Below are positions 55,640-64,000 of a stretch of DNA of 64,000 bases, piece by piece. This DNA comes from Rhizomys pruinosus (Eukaryota; Chordata; Mammalia; Rodentia; Spalacidae): positions 6,626,377 through 6,690,376 of the forward strand of contig VZQC01000392.1 in the NCBI GenBank assembly GCA_009823505.1, written 5' to 3'. The notes under the pieces are model-generated. The model had not been told where the DNA came from, did no database searches, and saw only the letters and a list, made by a program, of their open reading frames with translations. How positions within the stretch are numbered: position 1 is the first letter of the stretch; each line of letters begins with the position of its first letter. A program made the translations under genes and the position numbers.

Positions 55640-56620
55640 TCAAAGTTACTGATACATTGGGGCATTCCCTTTCTCTACCTTCCCTTACCTTCTTATCTTC
55701 TTTAACTGAAACCCCCCTCTTTATTGCAGGATGTGATAAAATAAGGTTTCTCAGGGGACATGTAACTATCATGTTGGTCATTGGCTATCCTTTTTAAGAA
55801 ATACCTTGGGAAATCCTTCCCGTCTGTCACTCTTACCCACTCAAAATTATATTTTCTTAAAAGTTAATATGTCCACAATCAGACAGGTCTAGGCCCAAAG
55901 ATATTTCATACTCCTTATTTTGTAAATTAGGTAAAGGAGACCTTGACCAGTTAGCCTTACCTTAGGTCTCATATAGTAAACAGAAGAGATAGGCCTCTAA
56001 ATTAATTCCAAGCTAGTAATCTGAAGTAGCCAGTAAAATACATTTTTTTGAGATTGGAGAGATATTGGCGTCTCGATACCTCTAGAGCAAGGAGACTAAT
56101 AATGAAGTTCATATCACCAGTTAGGCTGTTGACAGTATCAAGGAGAGTGCATCAATATAAAAACAACCAAGGATAAAACAAACTTATGAACAAACATTGC
56201 CTTCTGGCTATATTTTTGCCTCTTCCCCTGTTTAGCTAGGATTATATTTCAGTTTATTTCTGGCTACAGTTTTGGTTTCAGTGTCTCAATAAATTTTTAC
56301 CTTGTATAGAAGGCAAGCATTAGTAGTGTTTGGCTGCAAAAAACTACTACTAAGTTTTTCTTCATTTATGCTGTACACCTCCTATCTTTAGGTAATATTG
56401 ATATTTAAAAAGACTGTTGGGACAAATATCCCATTGGAGCCAAACTCAGGAATAGTAAATCACTGTATTTCAGAGAATAATCACCAATGCATACTTCTTT
56501 ACTTTTAGCCAAAGAAGCTACTTCAAAATACATAAAGAAAGAAAATTTAGAATGAAAGGTGGCAGTTTGCTATTTTCTATTATCCCTATGGATATAGGGA
56601 ACAGATAACTTGATTTGAAA
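55640..56620. other. No gene seen
   Basis: Unique DNA. Confidence 0.5.
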
Positions 56621-56629
56621 ATTTCATTC

Positions 56630-57790
56630 AAGGAAATTAAAAATTCATTTGAAAGCCTCAACAATTGATAGAATGGATGAAATAGAAGAGAGCAAATCAA
56701 GATCTGAAGATAAAGTAAAGGAACTGAGTCAGTAAATCAAATAAAATGTTAAAGCTGAAAACCCTGGGAATGGATCATGCATGAATTCGATGACATAATT
56801 AAATGGCAAGTCTACAAATAACAGATACAGAAAGATAGGAAACCCAGGTCCAAAACAGAGCATATATTTTCAACAAAATCATAGAACCAAATCACACATA
56901 AATGTAGGACCATGACATTACATTGTAGACTTTGAAAACTAGAAGGGCCTAGACTGATAATCTTAAAGAGCACAGGTGCAGCTCAAACCATTATACCTAG
57001 TAAAACTATCAGTCATAATCAAAGAAGGAAGGAAAACTTCCCATGGTAAAACAAAATTTGAGGAATTTATGACCACTAAGGCAGTTCTACAGAGGATACT
57101 GGAAGGAATACTTTAGCCTGAAGAGAATGATAAATGCATCCGAGAGACCACAGGGCATAAATAAAGTTTAATGGTCAGTGAATCAAAATGGTTTAAGAAA
57201 ACAATACTAGAATAGGAATTAATAGTATACATATTTACTAATAACGCTTGATATTTACTGTCTCAATTCCCCAATAAAGAAACACAGAGTAACAGATTAG
57301 ATTAGAGAACTGGATCCACCATTTTGTTGCCTTGAAGAAGTATACTTCACTATCAATGTTGGACAAAGCCTTAAGGTTAAAAAAGGATGGAACTTTTATT
57401 CTAAGCACATGGAACACAGATCAATCAAGAAGGCATATATATTCTAATATTCCAAAAAATAGACTTCAAGAAAAAAAATAGTCAGACGAGATAAGGAACA
57501 GTGCTTCATCATCATTAAATGAAAAATCCACCAAAAGGGCATTACAATTCAAAACATGTATGCAGCAAACACGGCGGAATCTAATTTCACAAAGAAATAT
57601 TATTAGTCCTAAAAACATAGATGGACCCCTGAAAAGTCATAGTGGGTGAATTCAGTACTTAACTCTCATCATGACTCATCCAACAAAAACTAAACAGAAG
57701 CTATTGAGTTAAATGACATCATAAATCAAATGGCTATATTAGATAGCTACATATTAATATAGAATTAGTACCTGTCTAAAAAATGAACTT
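56630..57790 (+). mobile_element. Ancient HAL1/LINE-1 (ORF1 and endonuclease-like region), sense
   Basis: TTCATTTGAAAGCCTCAACA and GATGAAATAGAAGAGAGCAA match the coiled-coil region of L1/HAL1 ORF1. CTAGAAGGGCCTAGAC and GAGGAATTTATGACCACTAA match its C-terminal part. AGACACAGAGTAACAGATTA-type text followed by GAAAAGTCATAGTGGGTGAATTCAGTACTTAACTCTCATC is the APE-domain region. Heavily mutated, with no open frame. It shows the same ORF1-plus-endonuclease layout as 970-5796 but is much older. Confidence 0.75.
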
Positions 57791-57794
57791 TTAT

Positions 57795-57900
57795 TTCACT
57801 TTTCTGACATAGGGTTTCCCTGTAGCTGGCCTGGAACTACCTATGTAGACCAGGCTGGCCTTGAACCCACAGAGATCTGCCTGCCACTGCCTCCAAAGAA
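57795..57900 (-). mobile_element. Partial B1 SINE, antisense
   Basis: GGGTTTCCCTGTAGCTGGCC and GACCAGGCTGGCCTTGAACC; the B1 stops after CTGCCACTGCCTCC, so its 5' end is missing. Confidence 0.9.
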
Positions 57901-57906
57901 ACTGAA

Positions 57907-57910
<4 letters not shown>

Positions 57911-57948
<38 letters not shown>
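57911..57948 (+). repeat. (CA)n microsatellite
   Basis: Nineteen uninterrupted CA units. Confidence 0.98.
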
Positions 57949-57959
57949 AAACAAACAAA

Positions 57960-58060
57960 AAATGTAAGCACACATTTTTGTGCAATACTTGGGATTTAAC
58001 AAGGCCATTCCACATGCTAAGCACACAGTCTACCACTCAACTATATCCCCAGATCCTAAG
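57960..58060 (-). mobile_element. ID/B4-like SINE head, antisense
   Basis: CATGCTAAGCACACAGTCTACCACTCAACTATATCCCCAG is the complement of the ID tRNA-like head. Confidence 0.75.
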
Positions 58061-59245
58061 TTACTTATTCTATTCTGAGCACACAGACTAGTATTTTGAA
58101 TGTGAAAATTACTTTTTGTTAACGTTTTCTTACTATATTCATGCTAATTTAGACACATAGCTGAGTAGTATGCCTTTGAGTTTTTACAAATAGTAAATTC
58201 TGTGTTTTTAATGTCCTTGTATAAAACTACTAATACACAGGGATATTTTTGTATACCAACTGTAGAAGCTGATGACTTTATTCATATAGAGTTCCATTGG
58301 GTATGTTGGAGGCCTGAAGTAATTTGGCCACAGAGAGTTGTTTTTAGGATTGCAAGAAAACTCAGCCCCCAAACTAGATAATGTGACATGTTCTATTTTT
58401 AATGGGTTTATTTTCCTGCTACTGCTTAGAGGTGTTGGTTCATCATTTTGTTTCTTGACAATAGCATTTTGCTAGACTCTCAGCTCCCTGGTGGGTTGGA
58501 GTTTTACAAAACATCTGTGCTAAAGCAAAGGAGATTCATATTATCCAAGACAATGTTCTCTTGAAGGTTTCCCATAGCATCTGTAGCTAAAGATGTTTCT
58601 GTCAGTCTTACTGCTGACTAGGGAAAAGTCAACATTCACCAAGAACCTCTGATCCTTTTCTGCTATACTCCTTCAAGAAAGACACAAATCTGTTCTTGTT
58701 AAATGAGCTGTATGAACTACTAAGGCTTGCTAGTATCTTCCATAGCATTGTTCACTACTTCTACACATTTTCGGTAGCTAGGCAGTGATAGCCTGAAAGA
58801 TGGACTTAAAGAAGAAAAAATACTACAATTATGGTTATGGTAGGAAACTGTTTTCAATTTATATTGCATAAAGAATTTAAGGTAGATTAAAACTGATTTT
58901 GGAGGCTCCTCCCTCATTTTGTGTCCTTCTTTTCATTTTTTTTTCTTTGCTTCCTGTGGATAGCCAGTTATTAAATACAGGAGATTTGTGTACCATGCTG
59001 ACCCATGTTGCTAGGGATATAGCAAGTGTTTCAGCCCAGAGCAGCCAGTAGATGTTTTTAGTTTCACCACAGCCCTTGACATTTCAACTTCAATTATAAA
59101 TCCGTTTGATTAAGTTGTGGTTTGAATTGTATCTGTTCCTGTGTCAGGCTTTTGGTAAACAACAGCAGTGCAGAAGAAGCTGGGGATCATTTATGTCTAT
59201 GTACACTAAACTCTGATGATAAATGCATGGGGAGGGTGGCACAGC
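58061..59245. other. No gene seen
   Basis: Unique DNA. Confidence 0.5.
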
Positions 59246-59260
59246 AAATGGACACTTCTT

Positions 59261-59510
59261 TTTGTAATTAAAGACTTTTTAAAATATTTGTTTTTATTTA
59301 ATTTATTTTTGTATGTGTATGAATGTACTGGCTGCATGCAGGTCTGTGCACCTGTGTCGTGCAATGCGGCAGAAGTCAGAAGAGGGCGTCGGACTCCCCT
59401 GGAACTGGAGTTAAAGACGGTTCTCAGTCGCCATGTGGGTGCTGGGGATCAAACCCGGGTCCTCTGCAAGAGTGGTCAGAGCTCTTAACTAGGTCATCTC
59501 TCCAGCCTCC
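59261..59510 (-). mobile_element. B2-type SINE, antisense
   Basis: GTACTGGCTGCATGCAGG, GGAACTGGAGTTAAAGACGG, GGGGATCAAACCCGGGTCC and the AGGTCATCTCTCCAGCCTCC head. Target duplication ATGGACACTTCTT flanks it (59248-59260, 59511-59523). Confidence 0.97.
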
Positions 59511-59869
59511 ATGGACACTTCTTGTTTTTGGGTCAATGTTCAAAATTGTACTTATGTTTGACTTTAAAGACGAAAGATTAAAGGACTTCCAGATTTGATC
59601 TTGTAAGCAGCAGGAGAATGTTTTATTCATATACCTTCACTTATATATTTATTTTGTGTTTTGCATCTGAGTTTGCATCCATATGTATATGGGTAGTATA
59701 CATACCACCATGAATATGTGGATATCAGACCATAACTTTCAAGAATTAGATCTCACCTTCAATCATATGGGACCTGCATGTGAAACTGGGGTTATAATTC
59801 TTGGTAACATGCACCCTTATCCTATTACCTATGTCACTCACCTATCATGTAACTTCATTTTTGTTTTTC

Positions 59870-60125
59870 TATGTGGGTGTTATACTGTGTGCTTGTGCTC
59901 ATATGTGTGTGCTTGCGTGTGAGTTTGTTTGTTTGTTTGTTTGTGTATAGAGTTTGATTTTGGGTGAGAAACATGACCTACCTATCTCAGCCTCAACCCC
60001 CTGCCTCAGCACTGGGGCTAGAGACATATGCCTTCACAACAAGCTTCTCCATGGGTGCTAAATATCTGAACTAAGTTAATGATGACTGCTTGGCAGGTGA
60101 TTTATTCCCTGAGCCATCTTGTAAG
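59870..60125 (-). mobile_element. Old B2/B4-like SINE with GT/GTTT runs, antisense
   Basis: GTGTGTG and (GTTT)n tail, CTCAGCCTCAACCCCCTGCC, and CCTGAGCCATCTTGTAAGTA in the order of a decayed antisense SINE. Confidence 0.55.
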
Positions 60126-60214
60126 TACTCATGTTTGCCTTATATTCAAGATTTGACAGTCATCTTGTGAGGGAAAAATTGTCCCAATAAGAAAGTAGCA
60201 AATCATATTTAGGT

Positions 60215-60480
60215 ATCTTTTATGTATATTTTATTGAGTTTTGTGCATTTCATACAGGAGATCTTAATCTGGACCCATCATGCCCCCCCAGCAGATTTCA
60301 TGCACTCTGTCATATATGTTAAGGCCTATCTGGTTAAGCTTTTGTACCTAGATGTTCCTTGATTCAAATTCATCTGATGGAGTCTAGTCAGCCTATCTAG
60401 TATTGCTTCCTTAAAGATCAACTTTGTTACCCAGCAGTAGTCAGTTGCTAATTGTTCCTGAGCTAAAGTTGGGCTATTCT
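60215..60480 (-). mobile_element. LINE-1 3' end, antisense, older type
   Basis: ATTGAGTTTTGTGCATTTCATACAG, CAGATTTCATGCACTCTGTCATATATG and CAGTAGTCAGTTGCTAATTG, matching 54190-54520 and interrupted just to the right by a B1. Confidence 0.85.
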
Positions 60481-60537
60481 GTGTACCATAATATTGATCT
60501 ACCTCAGTTTGTGAACATTAAAATAAACAAACCCTCT

Positions 60538-60699
60538 AGCCGGGCATGGTGGCACATGCCTTTAATCCTAGCACTCGGGAGGCAGAGGCAGGTGGATCTT
60601 TGTGAGTTCAAGGCCAGCCTGGTCTACAGAGCGTGTTCCAGGACAGCTGGGGCTACAGGGAAACCCTGTTTTGAAAAGACAAAAAATTAAAAAATAAAA
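60538..60699 (+). mobile_element. B1 SINE, sense
   Basis: AGCCGGGCATGGTGGCACAT start, CCCTGTTTTGAAAAGAC end and A-rich tail; duplication AAATAAACAAACCCTC with a one-base-shorter partner at 60700-60711. Confidence 0.95.
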
Positions 60700-61038
60700 A
60701 AATAAACCCTCACAATATAAACTCCACTTTTGCAAAGTGAATGAAGTTAGCAGTTACTAGTTGAATTGAAACAAGTTTCAGATAAAAACATTGGTTCATT
60801 ATGGTATACACACAGCAGAAAAAGAAAAATCAGTCACCCTGGTTCAACATATGTTCTCCTGGGAGTTTGACAAACATATTGGCTTCAGTGTAAACAGGCA
60901 GCATTCTCATAGACTTTATGAAGCTTATTGACTCTTTCAGAATCCTTGCTGTTAGGCACCCAGTCATAATCAGTTTCTTGCCATAGCTTGTCTTGAAAAC
61001 TTGAAAAGGCAAATTTAGAGTCAGTGCAAGGCAAATAT

Positions 61039-61116
61039 TCCCTTCCTTCCTTCCTTCCTTCCTTCCTTCTTTCCTTCCTTCCTTCCTTCCTTCCTTCCTT
61101 CCTTCCTTCCTTCCTT
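61039..61116 (+). repeat. (TTCC)n microsatellite
   Basis: About 19 CCTT/TTCC units with one TTCTTT interruption; source of Lys-Glu-Gly-Arg frames on the minus strand. Confidence 0.97.
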
Positions 61117-61200
61117 TTCATGTTACTGCTGATGGAACATAGGACCTCATGAATTCAAGGCAAATATTCAATAACTGAGCTATATCTTTAGCACTAGGCA
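61117..61200 (-). mobile_element. ID-like SINE head, antisense
   Basis: AACATAGGACCTCATGAATTCAAGGC and AATAACTGAGCTATATCTTTAGC fit the complement of an ID/B4 head. Confidence 0.6.
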
Positions 61201-61600
61201 TGTATTTGTTAAATACATGTTTTGACCAAAATTACTACATAGGACTGGAATTATTATATATTGAGTATTGGAAGACAGAGTACTCTATGACTTCAAATGT
61301 GGACATTAGTATAGAGTAGTATAGGGGCAGCAGGTAATTAGTGGCATCTCATGATGCCAAAGAAAGAACTCTGGATAAATGGGACTTGAGCTGGATTAAG
61401 CAGAATTTGAACAATATTTTAAGTGCAGTGTGGAGAGGAATTCATGGGATTGTCCATCTTAAACAAATTATTGAGGGACTCTTACTTGATAAGTTTTAGA
61501 TACAGAGTAAAAAATGAGTAAGATTTGTCTGGCCTCTCACAGAGCTTATATTTTAGTATGCAGTCAACTATTGTGACTATTTTTATTGGTTAACTATTTT

Positions 61601-61746
61601 TGGGTGGTTTTGAGACAAGGTCTCCCTGTAGCCCCAGCTGGATTGGAACTCAGTCTGTAGACCAGGCTGGCCTTCAATTCTCAGAGACCCCCCCTGCCTC
61701 TGCCTCCCGAGTGATGGGATTAAAGGTGTGTGACACCATGCCCTGC
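61601..61746 (-). mobile_element. B1 SINE, antisense
   Basis: GAGACAAGGTCTCCCTGTAG to TGTGACACCATGCCCTGC, with exact duplication TTGGTTAACTATTTT (61586-61600, 61747-61761). Confidence 0.97.
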
Positions 61747-61764
61747 TTGGTTAACTATTTTATT

Positions 61765-62020
61765 GTAGCTAGTTTTTATTGGCTACCTCATTACAAATGT
61801 GGATATGGGTGTAATAAATTGAGAAAAGATTTGAGCAACTTAAATAAAGGAGATCATTATATGGGAGGAGTCTCTGATTATAGTCTGCTCCTGGATCCTG
61901 AGAGGGTAATCCAGCAACTTGAATGGTATGATCCCAACTTTCTTTGTCTTCCATCGTTGGTTGTGTGAACACTCATTGCAACTTCTAGGTATCCTTAAAA
62001 TTTACCTATTCTCTTTCCAT
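61765..62020. other. No gene seen
   Basis: A 122-aa plus-strand frame ends here, but its first half is the B1 complement; the rest has no recognised domain. Confidence 0.5.
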
Positions 62021-62039
62021 TCTAAAAAATAGGTACATG

Positions 62040-62310
62040 GGGCTTGAGAGATAGCCTAGCGGTTAAGAGCTCCGACTGCTTTTGCAGAGGACCCGGATTC
62101 GATCCCCAGCACCCACATGGCGGCTGAGAACCGTCTGTAACTCCAATTCCAGGAGAACTCCAGTTCCAGGGGAATCCGACACCCTCTTCTGACTCCGCGG
62201 CATCGCACGACACGGGTGCACAAACCTACATGCAGACAGTACATTCCTACACATAGAAAATAAATAAACAAAATTTTAAAAAGGTTTATAAAAAAAAGAA
62301 AGTACATTAA
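62040..62310 (+). mobile_element. B2-type SINE, sense, CpG-rich
   Basis: GGGGCTTGAGAGATAGCCTA head, GGATTCGATCCCCAGCACCC B box, A-rich tail. Duplication AAAAAATAGGTACAT is exact (62025-62039, 62311-62325). Carries the same 17-bp-period duplication as the 8668 copy (62139-62169). Confidence 0.97.
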
Positions 62311-62329
62311 AAAAATAGGTACATATATT

Positions 62330-62915
62330 CATATGTATACTCAAGAGGGCTTTTCCACTTTCACACTCTTGTGGCAACATCTACCTTAACTATATATAAA
62401 TCAATTTCCTGGTTTGGAGTATTTTATCAGGTTAAGTAGAATTACAATTTCTTGATGGCAAAGTGAATATTTATGTTTTTATTTTGAGGCAATAAAAAAA
62501 TGCTTGCTAGGGCAAGTCACATAACTTTGAAACTCTTCTCCAAATTGTATGACTTCCTCTTTCAGAGAGAATGAAATAAATAAAACAATTATCAAGTACA
62601 GATAACCATCATTGAAAGAAAGATCAGAATCCCACACAGAGGATAAGTATCTGATCTCAGCATAGCATGTTTGGTTAACCGTGACATGGAGGGTGGAATT
62701 GGAAACAGGGCTCTTTATGGCAGGAGGTAGTGAGAAAATAGATTGGGAGGAACAGTAGAATGGGCATATACTTCAGGAGATTACTTGAAGTATGGTAGAA
62801 GAAAGTCTTCATTTTGTTTACAATGATATTCTGACTAGACAACTCTCAGGAAAACCAGAGAAAAATCTTCCTGACAGCATTGTAATAATGTTTTGCTATG
62901 AGCCCCCCATGTATT
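62330..62915. other. No gene seen
   Basis: Unique DNA. Confidence 0.5.
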
Positions 62916-62939
62916 CTTCTTTTTCTTTTTTTTTTTTTT

Positions 62940-63102
62940 TTGCTGGGTGTGGTGGTGCACACCTTTAATCACAGCACTGGCACTCAGGAGGCAGAGGTAG
63001 GCAGATCTCTGTGAATTCAAGGCCACCCTGATCTACAGAAGGAGTTCCAGGCCATCTGGGACTAAAGGGAGACCCTGTCTTAAAAATACCAAAAAAAAAA
63101 GA
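62940..63102 (+). mobile_element. B1 SINE, sense, next to a poly(T) run
   Basis: TGCTGGGTGTGGTGGTGCAC to CCCTGTCTTAAAAATACC plus A10. The bases just before it are a long T run (62916-62940). Confidence 0.95.
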
Positions 63103-63171
63103 AACAAATTTTACTAATATTCAATTAAAATTTTAAAAAATTGAAAAAAACTCACAAATCTCTTGCTTCTT

Positions 63172-63325
63172 AAACTGCGTGTCATAGCACATACCTATAA
63201 TCTCAGCACCAGGGAAACTGAAGCAGTAAGATCAGGTGTTCAAGTCTAGCCTCGCCTGTATAGTGATTTCTAAGTGAACTGAGGGTACCTGAGACCCTGT
63301 CTCAAGAATGAAAACCCAAAAAAAC
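63172..63325 (+). mobile_element. Diverged B1-related SINE, sense
   Basis: CTGCGTGTCATAGCACATACCTATAATCTCAGCACC start and GAGACCCTGTCTCAAGAATG end with an A-rich tail. Confidence 0.85.
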
Positions 63326-63329
63326 CTGT

Positions 63330-63824
63330 GATGTTTCTCTTTATAGATACAATGTGATACACATATCACATATGCATGCTCTTGTCTTGAAGAAAATTTC
63401 AAAACCAGGCTTTGTTTTTTTCATACCTATTAATTATTTTATATTATTTAAGTCACTGAATTTAAATTTTATTCTATGCATTCATAAAGCTTTGTATATA
63501 AGTAAAAGTTTTCCTCATAACATGGGATACAGAAAGAGCCACAAAATGCCTATAACCCAAAGGATGTAGAGAAATTTATGGTATATTAATTGTAATTTTC
63601 AATATTTTATATATCTATGTAATATAAAATAATATTATAACAATAATGCCCAGATTAGTTTCCATTTTTTCTTACTATTGTACTGCAAACATTCTCCCAT
63701 GTCATTAAATATTCCTTATAGGTATATATGTTTTATAATAGCATATTAACTACATACTTATTCATTTGAATTTAACTGTCAGCCTTCCTCTCCTGACATG
63801 ATTCAAATTAAAAGCTTTGTGTTG
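63330..63824. other. No gene seen; AT-rich flank of the GC-rich array
   Basis: Unique, strongly AT-rich DNA up to the abrupt composition change at 63825. Confidence 0.55.
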
Positions 63825-64000
63825 GAGTAGCTTGGGTTGCTGGGGCCGTGAGGGCGGGACCCGGGCGCTGGGCCAGAGGGTCCGGAGAGTCCGGCGGCCA
63901 GGGCGGCTGCGCCTTTGGGCAGGATACCCAGAAGCCACCTGGGCGAGTAGCTTGGGTTGCTGGGGCCTTGAGGGCGGGACCCGGGCGCTGGGCCAGAGGG
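63825..64000 (+). repeat. CpG-rich tandem repeat, 120-bp unit, runs off the window
   Basis: GAGTAGCTTGGGTTGCTGGG begins at 63825 and again at 63945. The 56 visible bases of the second unit differ from the first at one position (G to T at 63968). The unit has about a dozen CpGs and two GC-box-like motifs (GAGGGCGGGAC, CAGGGCGGCTG), in sharp contrast to the AT-rich flank. No poly(T) precedes it. Rodent L1 promoters are built of tandem GC-rich monomers, so the 5' end of a plus-strand full-length L1 is my first guess. A minisatellite or CpG-island promoter repeat is the alternative. Confidence 0.75.

Overview
The window reads as intergenic or deep-intronic DNA from a rodent nuclear genome. B1-type (7SL-derived) and B2-type (tRNA-derived) SINEs occur on both strands, with ID-like SINE pieces, rodent LINE-1 tails, ERVL/MaLR-type LTRs, and relics of older mammalian repeats (MIR, L2, HAL1). 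B1 together with B2 points to a muroid rodent. The B2 copies (long body, CpG-rich head) do not look like mouse or rat consensus as I remember it, so a non-murine muroid is my guess, not something the sequence proves. I found no protein-coding exon, rRNA, functional tRNA, CRISPR array or known ncRNA that I would defend. The longest conserved reading frames all belong to LINE-1 ORF1 or ORF2 fragments.

Layout. 1-6 kb: an old antisense L1 tail split by a 4.8-kb antisense L1-like insertion that keeps 5'UTR, ORF1 and an endonuclease stub but no recognisable reverse transcriptase. 6.7-8.9 kb: L1 tails and a young B2. 9.28-11.28 kb: a nearly complete non-autonomous MaLR-type element with two LTRs, a primer-binding-site remnant and a 5-bp target duplication. 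11.6-15.8 kb: L1 3'UTRs and a B2. 15.8-20.0 kb: a large inverted repeat whose left arm begins at an assembly N and looks error-rich. 20-23.8 kb: mostly unique DNA with B1s, MIRs and a GAAA array. 23.8-27.1 kb: two L1 3' ends flanking a 374-bp assembly gap. 27-37 kb: unique DNA with MIR, L2, B2 and a solo LTR nested in a B2. 38.0-39.4 kb: an L1 with a 5' inversion (twin priming) and a target duplication. 39.5-55 kb: SINEs, a second solo LTR and several short L1 tails. 55.15-55.64 kb: an L1 and a B1 that used the same nick site. 56.6-57.8 kb: an ancient HAL1/L1. 57.8-63.8 kb: SINEs and microsatellites. 63.825-64 kb: an abrupt change to CpG-rich DNA in a 120-bp tandem repeat that runs off the end, the best candidate here for something undescribed, perhaps the monomeric promoter of a full-length L1.

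No genes cooperate here. What the window records well is retrotransposition: many insertions keep both target-site duplications, and several show nesting order, inversion, extreme truncation or a poly(A)-only product. Family names were assigned by eye and strand calls follow element sense. Single or run Ns at 15813, 25411-25784 and 41125 mark assembly joins, and sequence beside the first two is of doubtful accuracy.
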